This document shows positions 33,914 through 48,439 of a DNA stretch of 64,000 bases, one piece after another. The stretch is from Streptomyces sp. CB02056 (lineage in GTDB: Bacteria > Actinomycetota > Actinomycetes > Streptomycetales > Streptomycetaceae), in assembly GCF_001905545.1 (NCBI RefSeq), contig NZ_LIPD01000004.1:288610-352609 (forward strand), written 5' to 3'. A program made the position numbers and the translations under genes. The notes under the pieces were generated by a model. It made no database searches. It had not been told where the DNA came from and saw only the letters and a list, made by a program, of their open reading frames with translations. Each line of letters begins with the position of its first letter. The stretch's first letter is position 1.

Positions 33914-33948
33914 CCGGTCCCGGCGCCTCCCTCCTACGCCGGGACCGG
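33914..33948 (+). terminator. terminator after the DUF574 methyltransferase
   Basis: A 12-bp stem, CCGGTCCCGGCG with its complement, 23 nt past the stop. Confidence 0.65.
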
Positions 33949-33972
33949 ACCGTCGAAGGCTACGGAACCCCA

Positions 33973-34002
33973 CTGACAACCCCTCACCCCCGCGGCTACC
34001 CT
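33973..34002 (+). promoter_or_regulatory. promoter for a leaderless HD-domain gene
   Basis: CTGACA (33973-33978), 18-nt spacer, TACCCT (33997-34002), then 5 nt to GTG 34008. The spacing puts the transcription start at about the initiation codon, and there is no ribosome binding site. Confidence 0.5.
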
Positions 34003-34007
34003 GCGGC

Positions 34008-34562
34008 GTGACCACCACCGCCCTGCCGCCGCTGCCCGCCGACGTCGCCGAACTGCTGCGGGCCGTCGACGCCCCGCCCCGCCTGGTCGCCCACCTCGCG
34101 CTGGTGCACCGGGTCGCCGAGGAGATCGCCGGGTTCTGCGCCCGCGAAGGCCTGGCCTTCGACCGCGCGGCCGTCCTCTACGGCGCCGCCACCCACGACA
34201 TCGGCAAGACCGTCCACCCCGAGGAGCTCTCCGCCCCCGGCTCCCGGCACGAGCCCGCCGGGCACGCCCTGCTGCTCGCCCACGGCGTCCCCGAGCACCT
34301 CGCCCGCTTCGCCCGCACCCACGCGAGCTGGGACGAGCCCGGCACCACCGTCGAGGACCTGCTGGTCGGCCTGGCCGACAAGGCCTGGAAGAACAAGCGG
34401 GTCCAGGACCTGGAGGACCTGGTCGTCGACCGCCTCGCCGCCGCCGGCGGGAAGGAGCGCTGGGAGGCCTTCCTCGCCCTGGACGACCTGCTCACCCGGA
34501 TCGGCGAGGACGCCCCGCGCCGGCTCGCCGTCCAGGCCGCCCACCCGGTACGGACCGGGTGA
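34008..34562 (+). CDS. HD-domain metal-dependent phosphohydrolase
   Basis: The product has 184 residues from GTG 34008. Metal ligands of the HD superfamily are visible: LVAHLALVHRVAEE (first His), ATHDIGK (His-Asp pair near 62-63), a HEPAGHALLL His and a closing Asp in GLADKAWK. Substrates of the family are nucleotides or phosphoesters; none is specified here. The stop lies 44 nt before the FBP-type gene, which has its own leaderless-type promoter. Confidence 0.85.
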   Translation: MTTTALPPLPADVAELLRAVDAPPRLVAHLALVHRVAEEIAGFCAREGLAFDRAAVLYGAATHDIGKTVHPEELSAPGSRHEPAGHALLLAHGVPEHLARFARTHASWDEPGTTVEDLLVGLADKAWKNKRVQDLEDLVVDRLAAAGGKERWEAFLALDDLLTRIGEDAPRRLAVQAAHPVRTG

Positions 34563-34606
34563 AAACGGCGCGACAGGCCCGGCCGGCCGGTGTTAGCGTC
34601 CGCGGC

Positions 34607-35116
34607 ATGGAACCCCTGAGCGAGAACGAGATCCGCGCGTCCTTCGTCAACTGCTCCAAGGGCGAGGCCCGCCGGCTCCACCTGCCCCGGGGTCTGGCCG
34701 AACTGCCCTGGGAGCAGCTGGACTTCCTCGGCTGGCGGGACCAGGGCGCGCCCGACCGGGCGTACCTGGTGGCGCCGTACGAGGGCGAGCCGGTCGGCGT
34801 GACGCTGCGCTCCTCGGTGATCCGGCGCAGCCTGACCAAGACCAACGTGTGCTCGCTGTGCATCACCGCGCACGCCGGGTCGGGGGTCGCGCTGCTCGCC
34901 GCCCGCCGGGCCGGGGCGGCCGGGCGCGAGGGCAACACGGTCGGCACGTACATCTGCGCCGACCTGGCCTGCTCGCTCTACGTGCGCGGGCTGAAGAAGT
35001 CCACGCTGGTCACCCGGCCCGACGAGTCGCTGCCGCTGGAGCTGCAGATCGACCGTACGGTGGGCAACCTCGGCGGCTTCCTCGCCAAGGTGCTCGCCAC
35101 CGCGGACGTCGCGTAG
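34607..35116 (+). CDS. FBP domain protein (elongation factor G-binding, FusB-like zinc finger)
   Basis: The product has 169 residues. ATG 34607 is preferred; a TAGCGT hexamer ends 8 nt upstream and there is no ribosome binding site, suggesting a leaderless message. The FBP C-terminal fold is indicated by FLGWRDQGAPDRAYLV, the treble-clef Cys set CSLCITAH...CADLACSLYVRG, and the closing TVGNLGGFLAKVL. FusB-type proteins bind EF-G and rescue fusidic acid-stalled ribosomes; actinobacterial members are mostly uncharacterised. Binding of EF-G here is a family-based inference. Confidence 0.82.
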   Translation: MEPLSENEIRASFVNCSKGEARRLHLPRGLAELPWEQLDFLGWRDQGAPDRAYLVAPYEGEPVGVTLRSSVIRRSLTKTNVCSLCITAHAGSGVALLAARRAGAAGREGNTVGTYICADLACSLYVRGLKKSTLVTRPDESLPLELQIDRTVGNLGGFLAKVLATADVA

Positions 35117-35130
35117 CGGCTCCGCGCCGC

Positions 35131-35505
35131 TCAGTGCCCGCGCAGCTGGTCCAGGTCGCGGCGCTCCCGCTTGGTCGGCCGCCCGGCCCCGCGGTCCCGC
35201 GTCCCGGCCGCCGCGACGAACTCGCGCGGCGGCCGCGGCGGGCTGTTGTCGACCAGGCACTCCGCCGCGACGACGGCGCCGACCCGCTTGCGGATCAGCT
35301 TGCTCACCACCACGACCCGTTCGTGGCCCTCCTCGCGGAGCCGCACCTCGTCCCCGGGCTTCAGCGTCTGGGCGGGCTTGGCCCGCTCGCCGTTCACCCG
35401 GACGTGCCCGGCCCGGCAGGCGGCCGCCGCCAGCGCCCGCGTCTTGACCAGCCGGACCGACCAGATCCAGCTGTCCACCCGCACGCTTCCCTCGTGTTCA
35501 GCCAT
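35131..35505 (-). CDS. S4-domain RNA-binding protein (Hsp15/HslR-like)
   Basis: The product has 124 residues. The S4 fold covers residues 8-70: VRVDSWIWSVRLVKTRALAAAAC, HVRVNGERAKPAQTLKPGDEVRL. HslR-type proteins bind free 50S subunits carrying a nascent chain and recycle stalled complexes. A basic Arg/Pro tail (about 95-124) follows. It is transcribed with the VOC gene on the same strand, 9 nt downstream of that gene's stop, so the two probably form a small operon. Confidence 0.85.
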   Translation of the reverse strand: MAEHEGSVRVDSWIWSVRLVKTRALAAAACRAGHVRVNGERAKPAQTLKPGDEVRLREEGHERVVVVSKLIRKRVGAVVAAECLVDNSPPRPPREFVAAAGTRDRGAGRPTKRERRDLDQLRGH

Positions 35506-35514
35506 CCTGGGAGC

Positions 35515-35937
35515 CTACCCAAGGACGGCCTGCCCGCCCGCGGGCGGCGCCTCCTGGATCGCCCAGCCGTTCCCGTCCGGGTCGTTGAAGAACAGGAAGT
35601 TGTTCCACGCCTCGCCGTGCCCGTCCACCCGGGCCCCGGCCACGAAGTGCTGGACCGGGCTGACCTGCACACCGCGGGCCACCAGTTCGGCGTGCGCCTT
35701 CTCGATGTCCGGCACCACCAGCTGGAGTCCCTTGACCGATCCGGGCGGCGAGTCGATCACCCCCTTGCCCACCACGATGGAGCAGGCCGAACCCGGGGGC
35801 GTCAGCTGGATCACCCGGATCCCGTCCCGCAACAGGGTGTCGTGGTCGACGGTGAACCCGGCCTGCTCCTCGTAGAAGAGCTTCGAGCGGTCCACGTCGG
35901 AGACCGGGACCACCACGACTTCGAGTTTCCACTCCAT
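35515..35937 (-). CDS. VOC-superfamily (glyoxalase/dioxygenase-like) protein
   Basis: The product has 140 residues from ATG 35937, behind AGGTGAGG; a GTG at 35946 is possible. Two beta-alpha-beta-beta-beta modules are visible: LEVVVVPVSDVDRSKLFYEEQAGFTVD in part, and LQLVVPDIEKAHAELVARGVQVSP, ending NNFLFFNDPDGNGWAIQE. Metal ligands are suggested by a Glu near the end. The family includes glyoxalase I, bleomycin-binding and fosfomycin-modifying proteins; the role here is undefined. Confidence 0.85.
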   Translation of the reverse strand: MEWKLEVVVVPVSDVDRSKLFYEEQAGFTVDHDTLLRDGIRVIQLTPPGSACSIVVGKGVIDSPPGSVKGLQLVVPDIEKAHAELVARGVQVSPVQHFVAGARVDGHGEAWNNFLFFNDPDGNGWAIQEAPPAGGQAVLG

Positions 35938-36017
35938 CGCCCTCACCTCTCTCGGCCGGGCCCTTCCAGTATCCGTCCGTAACCGCCCCCGGGACCGTCG
36001 GATAGCCTGAGAACACG

Positions 36018-39521
<3,504 letters not shown>

Positions 39522-39606
39522 TCCGCGCCGCTCCACCCGAGCCCGCCTGATCCGCGACATCCCCCCGGCCCGCGGCCGGGGGGACCCCCATCGACGAGGG
39601 AAACCC

Positions 39607-40539
39607 GTGCAGATCGCACCCAAGGGCGAACAGGCCCGCAACAACACCGCGTTGCCCAAGGCCATGACGCTGATCGAGGCGCTGCCGTGGCTGGAGCGCT
39701 TCCACGGCAAGACCGTCGTGATCAAGTTCGGCGGCAACGCCATGGTGGACGACAGCCTCAAGTCCGCCTTCGCCCAGGACGTCGTCTTCCTGCGCTACGC
39801 CGGGCTGCACCCCGTCGTGGTGCACGGCGGCGGCCCCCAGATCAGTGCCCAACTCGACCGGCTGGGCCTGGAGTCGAGCTTCACCAATGGCCTGCGGGTC
39901 ACCACCCCGGAGACCATGGACGTGGTCCGGATGGTGCTGGCCGGCCAGGTGCAGCGCGAGCTGGTCGGCCTGCTCAACGAGCACGGCCCGTTCGCGGTCG
40001 GCATGACCGGCGAGGACGCCCACACCATGACGGCGGTCAAGCGCTACGCCGTGGTGGACGGCGAGCAGGTCGACATCGGCCTGGTCGGCGACATCGTCAA
40101 CATCGAGGCCGGCGCCGTGAAGGCGATGATCGCCGACGGCCGCATCCCGGTCATCTCCTCGATCGCCCGCGGCACCGACGGCCATGTCTACAACATCAAC
40201 GCCGACACCGCCGCCTCCGCCCTCGCGGTCGCGCTCGGCGCCGAGATGCTCGTCGTCCTCACCGACGTCGAGGGTCTCTACAAGGACTGGCCGGAATCCG
40301 ACGACGTGATCAGCCAGCTCAGCGCGAGCGAGCTGGAGGAGCTGCTGCCCGAGCTGGCCAGCGGCATGCTCCCCAAGATGGAGGGCTGCCTGCGGGCCGT
40401 CCGCTCCGGCGTGGGCACCGCCCGCGTCCTGGACGGCCGGGTCCAGCACAGCCTGCTGCTGGAGATCTTCACCGACGAGGGCATCGGCACGATGGTCGTG
40501 CCGGACGACGAAACGACCGTGACCGGGGGACTGGCATGA
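39607..40539 (+). CDS. argB: acetylglutamate kinase
   Basis: The product has 310 residues from GTG 39607 behind GAGGGAAA. It is an amino acid kinase fold: [12 protein letters not shown] (ATP-binding Lys), [10 protein letters not shown], the C-terminal VLTDVEGLY and [14 protein letters not shown] block [13 protein letters not shown]. It phosphorylates N-acetylglutamate, the committed and usually arginine-inhibited step. It overlaps argD by ATGA. Confidence 0.97.
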   Translation: MQIAPKGEQARNNTALPKAMTLIEALPWLERFHGKTVVIKFGGNAMVDDSLKSAFAQDVVFLRYAGLHPVVVHGGGPQISAQLDRLGLESSFTNGLRVTTPETMDVVRMVLAGQVQRELVGLLNEHGPFAVGMTGEDAHTMTAVKRYAVVDGEQVDIGLVGDIVNIEAGAVKAMIADGRIPVISSIARGTDGHVYNINADTAASALAVALGAEMLVVLTDVEGLYKDWPESDDVISQLSASELEELLPELASGMLPKMEGCLRAVRSGVGTARVLDGRVQHSLLLEIFTDEGIGTMVVPDDETTVTGGLA

Positions 40540-41813
40540 GCGGCACGACTGGCACCGACAGCACGACCGGCGCGACGGGTGCGACCAGCGCGACGGGTAC
40601 GACGGGTACGACCCACAACGAGCAGCTCGCCGAGCGCTGGCAGCACGCCTTCACCGACAACTACGGCACCCCCCGCATCCCGCTGGTGCGCGGCGAGGGC
40701 AGCAAGCTCTGGGACGCCGACGGCAAGGAGTACACCGACCTGCTCGGCGGCATCGCCGTCAACGCCCTCGGCACCGCCCACCCGGCCGTCGTCGAGGCGG
40801 TGAGCCGGCAGATCGCCACCCTGGGCCACGTCTCCAACCTCTTCATGGCCGAGCCCACCATCGCGCTCGCCGAGCGGCTGCTGGAGCTCGACGGCCGCCC
40901 GGGCGGCCGGGTGTTCTTCTGCAACTCCGGCGCCGAGGCCAACGAGGCCGCCTTCAAGATCAGCCGGCGGACCGGCCGCACCCACCTGGTCGCCCTCCAG
41001 GGCGCCTTCCACGGCCGCACCATGGGCGCCCTCGCGCTCACCGGCCAGCCCGCCAAGCAGGACCCGTTCCGCCCGCTGCCCGGCGACGTCACCCACGTCC
41101 CGCTCGGCGACGTCGAGGCGCTGCGCGCGGCCGTCACCACCGAGACGGCCGCCGTCTTCCTGGAGCCCGTCCAGGGCGAGAACGGCGCGATCCCGCTGCC
41201 CGAGGGCTACCTGAAGGCGGCCCGCGAGATCACCCGGGCCACCGGCACCCTGCTGGTGCTGGACGAGATCCAGACCGGCGTCGGCCGCACCGGCCACTGG
41301 TTCGCCCACCAGGCGGACGAGGGCGTGGAGCCGGACGTGGTCACCCTGGCCAAGGCGCTCGGCGGCGGCCTGCCGATGGGCGCGGTGCTCGCCTTCGGGC
41401 CGGCCGCCGAGCTGCTCACCCCGGGCCAGCACGGCACCACCTTCGGCGGCAACCCGGTGGCCGCCGCGGCCGGGCTCGCGGTGCTGGACACCATCGAGTC
41501 CGAGGGCCTGCTGGAGCACGTCCGCAAGCTCGGCGAGCGGCTGCGGCAGGGCGTCGAGGCGCTCGGCGACCCGCTGGTCTCGCACGTGCGCGGGGCGGGC
41601 CTGCTGCTCGGCATCGTGCTCACCGAGCCGGTCTCGGCGCAGGTCCAGGCCGCCGCGCAGGAGGCGGGCTTCCTGGTCAACGCGGCCGTCCCGGACGCCG
41701 TCCGGCTGGCCCCGCCGCTGGTGCTGACCGAGCAGGAGGCGGACGCCTTCCTGGCCGCGCTGCCGGGCATCCTCCGGACGGTGCGCGAGGGCGCCCCGGC
41801 CGATGCGAATTGA
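40536..41813 (+). CDS. argD: acetylornithine aminotransferase
   Basis: The product has 425 residues from the ATGA overlap with argB. The first 27 residues are a Thr/Gly/Ala repeat ([15 protein letters not shown]) encoded by near-tandem GCGACGGGT units. They are absent from typical ArgD and the true start could be internal. The catalytic part is standard: [40 protein letters not shown] and the PLP Lys in [13 protein letters not shown]. It converts N-acetylglutamate semialdehyde to N-acetylornithine. Confidence 0.95.
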   Translation: MSGTTGTDSTTGATGATSATGTTGTTHNEQLAERWQHAFTDNYGTPRIPLVRGEGSKLWDADGKEYTDLLGGIAVNALGTAHPAVVEAVSRQIATLGHVSNLFMAEPTIALAERLLELDGRPGGRVFFCNSGAEANEAAFKISRRTGRTHLVALQGAFHGRTMGALALTGQPAKQDPFRPLPGDVTHVPLGDVEALRAAVTTETAAVFLEPVQGENGAIPLPEGYLKAAREITRATGTLLVLDEIQTGVGRTGHWFAHQADEGVEPDVVTLAKALGGGLPMGAVLAFGPAAELLTPGQHGTTFGGNPVAAAAGLAVLDTIESEGLLEHVRKLGERLRQGVEALGDPLVSHVRGAGLLLGIVLTEPVSAQVQAAAQEAGFLVNAAVPDAVRLAPPLVLTEQEADAFLAALPGILRTVREGAPADAN

Positions 41814-41836
41814 CCGTCGTCCGGGAGAATAATCAC

Positions 41837-43925
<2,089 letters not shown>

Positions 43926-43996
43926 TCCCGGACGGCGGGGCCGGTCCCGGACGAGGGGCCGGACCCCCGCGACGGGGCCGATCCCCGGCGCGACGG

Positions 43997-44033
43997 GGGA
44001 GGGGCGCGGCGGTCCGACCGGCGCGCCCCTCCC
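43997..44033 (+). terminator. terminator after argH
   Basis: A perfect 12-bp stem, GGGAGGGGCGCG with its complement, in a very G/C-rich spacer. Confidence 0.6.
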
Positions 44034-44080
44034 GCGTCCGTGCCCCGGCCCGGGCGTAACCGGCCCCGCCCCGGGCCGTC

Positions 44081-44347
44081 ATGCACGGTGTGTGCACCGC
44101 CCTCCCCTTCGCCCCCTCCGCCGAGGACGTCTACCTCGACGAGTGTCGCCGCCGCGCGGTCCGCGAGACCGTCGCCGCCCTGCCCGGCCGCTGTCCGCAG
44201 CTGATGGCCGCGCTCGCCGAGGATCCGCCGCCCACCTACCGTGAGCTCTCCGAGCGGCTCGGCATGCCGCGCGGCTCGATCGGTCCCACCCGCTCCCGCT
44301 GCCTGGCCTGCCTGCGGATGCTGCTCCACACCGAGCGCTACCCCTGA
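44081..44347 (+). CDS. stand-alone sigma-70 region 4-like protein
   Basis: The product has 88 residues. After a short N-terminal stretch, RRAVRETVAALPGRCPQLMAAL and TYRELSERLGMPRGSIGPTR with CLACLRML match sigma region 4, including the helix-turn-helix that reads the -35 element. Regions 2 and 3 are missing and no upstream frame supplies them. It may be a truncated sigma factor, a regulator binding core RNA polymerase, or a remnant. No clear ribosome binding site is seen; GTG 44090 is an alternative start. Confidence 0.65.
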   Translation: MHGVCTALPFAPSAEDVYLDECRRRAVRETVAALPGRCPQLMAALAEDPPPTYRELSERLGMPRGSIGPTRSRCLACLRMLLHTERYP

Positions 44348-44553
44348 GCGCAAGCCCGTGCGACCGAGCGGAACGTGTGCGGCACGGGAGGTGACCCTCC
44401 TCACGTCCGCCCCCGCGAAGGTTGAGGGAAGCTGACACCCGGGTAGAGCGCTGGCGAACGCAGCCCTTGACGGTGGCGCGATCACTCGGATACTGAGCGT
44501 GAGCGCGCCTACCCTCCGCGCGCCGCGCACGACGACTGGGGAGGCCCCTCCAC

Positions 44554-45054
44554 ATGGGCATGAGCGTGATCATCTCGGCCGCGGAGGCCGAGGACGCGGA
44601 GCAGATCCTCAAGCTCCAGTACCTCGGCTACCAGCCCGAGGCCGAGCTGTACGGCGACTGGGCGATCGAGCCCCTGACGCAGAGCCTGGAGAGCCTGCGC
44701 GCCGAACTGTCCGAGCAGCACTTCCTGGTCGCCCGGCTGGGCGACGAGGTGGTCGGCACCGTCCGCGGCCACGTCGGCGCCGACGGCGTCGGCCGGATAG
44801 GGCGCCTGGTGGTCCATCCGCGGATGCAGCGCCACGGCCTCGGCGGCCGACTGCTGGACGCGCTGGAGCGCCGCCTGGCCCAGGACGGCCGGGTGAGCGC
44901 CTACCGGCTGTTCACCGGCCACCGCAGCCTGGGCAACCTGCGGCTGTACGCTCGGCAGGGGTACCGTCAGACCCGGGTCGAGCAGGTCAGCACCCGGCTG
45001 AGCTTCGTCCACCTGGAGAAGGCGGCCGCCGAGCCGCTCGCCGCGACGGCCTGA
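44554..45054 (+). CDS. GNAT-family N-acetyltransferase
   Basis: The product has 166 residues; ATG 44554 or 44560 follows GGGGAGG. The GNAT core is clear: VGTVRGHVGADGVGRIGRLVVHPRMQRHGLGGRLLDALE contains the V/I-x-P-x-x-Q/R-x-x-G-x-G acetyl-CoA loop, and LRLYARQGYRQTR is the usual C-terminal block. The acceptor is unknown. Confidence 0.9.
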   Translation: MGMSVIISAAEAEDAEQILKLQYLGYQPEAELYGDWAIEPLTQSLESLRAELSEQHFLVARLGDEVVGTVRGHVGADGVGRIGRLVVHPRMQRHGLGGRLLDALERRLAQDGRVSAYRLFTGHRSLGNLRLYARQGYRQTRVEQVSTRLSFVHLEKAAAEPLAATA

Positions 45055-45146
45055 GCCCGCCGCTCCCGCGCTTTCCCGGCGCCGCCACCATCCGGACCAC
45101 CGGTGGCGGCGCCGAGCCGTATCCGCGCTGGTCAACGGTGGTGAGT

Positions 45147-45161
45147 GTCCGCAATGCGGAC
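45147..45161. promoter_or_regulatory. 15-nt palindrome upstream of the metNIQ promoter
   Basis: GTCCGCA-A-TGCGGAC is a perfect palindrome ending 15 nt before the putative -35 of the methionine transporter. The CCGC...GCGG form is reminiscent of IclR-type operators. The regulator is unknown. Confidence 0.5.
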
Positions 45162-45176
45162 AGCTTCGGGAAACAA

Positions 45177-45206
45177 TTGGGCAGGAATCAACCCATCTGT
45201 TTTACT
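45177..45206 (+). promoter_or_regulatory. candidate promoter of the metNIQ operon
   Basis: TTGGGC (45177-45182), 18-nt spacer, TTTACT (45201-45206). The predicted transcription start near 45214 gives a leader of about 390 nt before metN containing a small Met/Cys-rich frame. Confidence 0.45.
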
Positions 45207-45270
45207 GGCTCACATGACTGCGACGACGAACTGGACCCCCACCGGCACCCTGCCGGCAGGTGAGCGTGCC

Positions 45271-45297
45271 ATGTGTCGTCGAATGTGTCACTGCTGA
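45271..45297 (+). CDS. Met/Cys-rich leader peptide of the metNIQ operon
   Basis: ATG 45271 with AGGTGAG at good spacing opens MCRRMCHC followed by TGA. The same frame can also be read from ATG 45214 as 27 residues ending in these eight. Half of the short peptide is Met or Cys. About 15 nt after the stop come two hairpins, GGCGCCC/GGGCGCC (45312-45331) and CTCGC/GCGAG (45337-45354). The layout suggests ribosome-mediated attenuation responding to sulphur amino acid supply. Regulation is inferred. Confidence 0.5.
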   Translation: MCRRMCHC

Positions 45298-45604
45298 GGG
45301 CCACCGCCCCCGGCGCCCCGCTGAGGGCGCCTCCTCCTCGCGCCCCGAAGCGAGACTCCGGCGCCGCTCCCGCCCGTGCGAGCGCGCCCCTCCTCCCGGA
45401 CCCCTCCCTTTGCCGTGCCCGCCGACCCGCGGGCCCGGGTGACTCGTTAGGGCCACGCCGTCGCGCGGCCCGGCCGTCCAGCGGCCACGATCAAGGGGCG
45501 GCAGGTCCGGACCCTCCCGGCGCAGCGCCGTAACGCCGCCGCCGGCCGCAAGCCGGTCGGGCGGTCGGACCACGCCGCCCGCCCCCGACCCACGGAAAGC
45601 CGCT
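45298..45604 (+). other. structured metNIQ leader downstream of the leader peptide
   Basis: These 307 G/C-rich bases contain the two hairpins named above near the leader peptide and further inverted repeats. I do not see the conserved core of a SAM riboswitch. No protein gene is supported. The metN GTG at 45605 is preceded by GAAAGCC without a strong ribosome binding site. Confidence 0.4.
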
Positions 45605-46630
45605 GTGATCACCACCACGGACCTGACGAAGGTCTACCGTTCCCGAGGCCGCGAGGTGACCGCCCTCGCCGGTGTCGACCTGCACGTCCGCCCGGGCGAG
45701 GTCTACGGAGTCGTCGGCACCAGCGGTGCCGGCAAGTCCACCCTCATCCGCTGCGTGAACATGCTGGAGCGCCCGACCTCCGGCACGGTCACCGTGGACG
45801 GGGTCGAGCTGACCGCGCTGTCCGGCGGCGAGAACCGGGCCGGCCGCGAACTGCGCGAGGCCCGCCGCCGGATCGGCATGGTCTTCCAGCACTTCAACCT
45901 GCTCTCCTCGCGGACGGTGCAGCAGAACGTCGAGCTCCCGCTGGAGATCGTCGGCCTGGACCGCACCGAGCGCCGCCGCAAGGCCGCCGAGCTGCTGGAG
46001 CTGGTCGGCCTCGGCGACAAGGCCCGCAGCTACCCCAACCAGCTCTCCGGCGGCCAGAAGCAGCGCGTCGGCATCGCCCGCGCACTGGCCGGCGACCCGA
46101 AAGTGCTGCTCTCCGACGAGGCCACCTCGGCGCTCGACCCGGAGACCACCCGTTCGATCCTCAAGCTGCTGCGCGACCTCAACCAGCAGCTGGGCCTCAC
46201 CGTCCTGCTGATCACCCACGAGATGGACGTCATCAAGTCCGTCTGCGACTCCGCCGCCCTGATGCGCGGCGGCCGGGTGGTGGAGTCCGGCGAGCTGACC
46301 GACCTGCTGGCCAAGCCCGGCTCGGAGCTGGCCCGCGAGCTGTTCCCGCTCAGCGAGTTCGGCACCGGCCACCCCGGCTCGACCGTGCTGGAGATCACCT
46401 TCCAGGGCGACAGCTCGGCCCAGCCGTTCGTCTCCCAGCTCGCCCGCACGTACCAGATCGACATCAACATCCTCGGCGCCGCGGTGGAGACCATCGCCGG
46501 CCGGATGGTCGGCCGGATGCGGGTCGAGCTGCCGGGCGGCCACCAGGACAACGTGGTGCCGATCGGCTACCTGCGCGAGCAGGGCCTGCAGGTGGACGTG
46601 ATCGGTACGGCGAACGGAGCGGTGGCATGA
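45605..46630 (+). CDS. metN: methionine ABC transporter ATP-binding protein
   Basis: The product has 341 residues from GTG 45605. Walker A GTSGAGKST, Q-loop FQHFNLL, signature LSGGQKQR, Walker B VLLSDEATSAL and H-loop ITHEMD are intact. The C-terminal NIL domain (about 265-341) binds methionine and inhibits transport in MetN. It forms the importer with MetI and MetQ; a 4-nt ATGA overlap couples it to metI. Confidence 0.95.
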   Translation: MITTTDLTKVYRSRGREVTALAGVDLHVRPGEVYGVVGTSGAGKSTLIRCVNMLERPTSGTVTVDGVELTALSGGENRAGRELREARRRIGMVFQHFNLLSSRTVQQNVELPLEIVGLDRTERRRKAAELLELVGLGDKARSYPNQLSGGQKQRVGIARALAGDPKVLLSDEATSALDPETTRSILKLLRDLNQQLGLTVLLITHEMDVIKSVCDSAALMRGGRVVESGELTDLLAKPGSELARELFPLSEFGTGHPGSTVLEITFQGDSSAQPFVSQLARTYQIDINILGAAVETIAGRMVGRMRVELPGGHQDNVVPIGYLREQGLQVDVIGTANGAVA

Positions 46631-47355
46631 CCTGGGACCAGATGTGGGAGCTGATGTGGCCCGCCACCCAGGAGACCTTCCAGATGGTCGGGGTGTCCGC
46701 GCTCGTCACCGTGCTGCTCGGCCTGCCGCTGGGCGTGCTCCTGGTGCTCACCGACAAGGGCGGCCTGCTGGCCAACCGGGCCGTCAACAAGGCCATCGGC
46801 TTCGTCGTGAACATCGCCCGTTCGGTGCCGTTCATCATCCTGATGATCGCGCTGATCTCCTTCACCCGCTGGCTGGTCGGCACCTCCATCGGCTGGCAGG
46901 CGGCGACCGTGCCGCTGACCATCGGCGCCATCCCGTTCTTCGCCCGCCTGGTCGAGACCTCCGTCCGCGAGGTCGACAAGGGGCTGGTCGAGGCGGTCCA
47001 GTCGATGGGCGGCAGCACCTGGACGATCGTCCGCAAGACCCTGCTGCCCGAGGCCCTGCCCGGCATCGTGGCCTCGGTCACCACCACGGTCATCACCCTG
47101 GTCAGCTACTCCGCGATGGCCGGCACCGTCGGCGGCGGCGGCCTCGGCACCCTCGCCGTCAACTACGGCTACCAGCGCTTCGAGACCGCCTTCATGTGGG
47201 TCATCGTGGCCGAGCTGGTGATCATCGTCACCGCCGTCCAGCTGATCGGCGACTTCGCCGTCCGGCGGCTGTCCCACCGCGGCCGCACCGGCGGCCGGAC
47301 GCGGCTGCTCGGCCGCACCCCGGCGGCTCCCGACAAGGACCTCGCCGCCTCCTAG
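46627..47355 (+). CDS. metI: methionine ABC transporter permease
   Basis: The product has 242 residues. Five membrane segments and the EAA loop (VEAVQSMGGSTWTIVRKTLLPEALPGI, shown by family) that contacts MetN are visible. It is a typical MetI with a start MTWDQMWELMWPATQETFQMV. The C-terminal 25 residues are an Arg/Gly-rich cytosolic tail. It is encoded between metN (overlap) and metQ (57-nt spacer). Confidence 0.95.
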   Translation: MTWDQMWELMWPATQETFQMVGVSALVTVLLGLPLGVLLVLTDKGGLLANRAVNKAIGFVVNIARSVPFIILMIALISFTRWLVGTSIGWQAATVPLTIGAIPFFARLVETSVREVDKGLVEAVQSMGGSTWTIVRKTLLPEALPGIVASVTTTVITLVSYSAMAGTVGGGGLGTLAVNYGYQRFETAFMWVIVAELVIIVTAVQLIGDFAVRRLSHRGRTGGRTRLLGRTPAAPDKDLAAS

Positions 47356-47412
47356 ACCTCCCTCGTCCGACCCCGGACGCGGCTCCCCGTTCCACGCAGA
47401 AAGGCACTTTTC

Positions 47413-48240
47413 GTGCGCAACGCCCTGAAGTTCACCAGCATCCTCGCCACCGCCGGCGTCGCCCTCTCGCTCGCCGCCTGCGGCAGCTCGGGCTCCTCCT
47501 CTTCCTCGGACGCGAACGCGCCGCTGAAGGTCGTGGCCAGCCCCACCCCGCACGGCCAGATCCTGAAGTACGTCAAGGACAACCTCGCGGAGAAGGCGGG
47601 CCTCAAGCTCGACATCAAGGAGGTCACCGACTACGTGACCCCCAACACGGCGGTGCAGGACGGTTCGGCCGACGCCAACTACTTCCAGCACGTCCCGTAC
47701 CTGGAGGACTTCAACAAGAAGCACGGCACGAACATCGTGTCGGTCGAGCCCGTGCACCTGGAGCCGCTGGGCCTCTACTCCAAGAAGGTCAAGGCGATCG
47801 GCGACCTCGCGGACGGCGCCACCATCGGCCTGCCGAACGACGCCACCAATGAGGGCCGCGCGCTCAAGCTGCTCGCCGACAACAAGCTGATCACCCTCAA
47901 GGACGGCGTCACCACCACCGCCACCCCGGCGGACGTGACCGGCAACCCGAAGAACTTCAAGTGGAAGGAGTTGGAGGCCGCCCAGCTGCCCCGCTCCGTC
48001 GCCGACCTCGACGCCGCCGTCATCAACGGCAACTACGCGATCGACTCCGGCCTGAAGCCGGCCACCGACGCCCTGGTGCTGGAGAAGGCCGAGGGCAACC
48101 CGTACGCCAACATCCTCGCCGTCAAGAAGGGCAAGGAGAACGACCCGCGGGTCAAGAAGCTGGCCGAGCTGCTGCACTCCGACGAGGTCAAGAAGTACAT
48201 CGACGACACCTTCCAGGGCTCGGTCATCCCGGCCTTCTGA
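47413..48240 (+). CDS. metQ: methionine-binding lipoprotein
   Basis: The product has 275 residues from GTG 47413. The signal peptide ends in lipobox LSLAAC (Cys23), then a Ser-rich spacer. The NlpA/MetQ core follows: LKVVASPTPHGQIL, YVTPNTAVQDGSADANYFQHVPYL, and NGNYAIDSGLKP. It captures methionine at the outer membrane face and delivers it to MetI. It closes the operon, with a very stable terminator behind it. Confidence 0.95.
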   Translation: MRNALKFTSILATAGVALSLAACGSSGSSSSSDANAPLKVVASPTPHGQILKYVKDNLAEKAGLKLDIKEVTDYVTPNTAVQDGSADANYFQHVPYLEDFNKKHGTNIVSVEPVHLEPLGLYSKKVKAIGDLADGATIGLPNDATNEGRALKLLADNKLITLKDGVTTTATPADVTGNPKNFKWKELEAAQLPRSVADLDAAVINGNYAIDSGLKPATDALVLEKAEGNPYANILAVKKGKENDPRVKKLAELLHSDEVKKYIDDTFQGSVIPAF

Positions 48241-48265
48241 TCGTCGTACGGTCATACCTCGTAAC

Positions 48266-48310
48266 GCCCGACCGGGCCCCCACCGCACCGCGACGGGGGC
48301 CCGGTCGGGC
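48266..48310 (+). terminator. terminator of metNIQ
   Basis: A perfect 16-bp stem (GCCCGACCGGGCCCCC with complement) and 13-nt loop, 25 nt past the metQ stop. Confidence 0.75.
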
Positions 48311-48439
48311 AGTATGCAGCAGGGACACTCCGACCGACCGCGTTCTGACGTACCGTCGTGCGGGCAGCGCACCGCGTGGCACCCGGGGCACGCCGGAGGC
48401 GTACGGTGTTGTGTTCACGACCCGGCGAGGAGAGACGGC

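Noticed and set aside
45055..45604. SAM riboswitch before metN
   Set aside because: No conserved SAM riboswitch core could be recognised by eye; a covariance search would decide.
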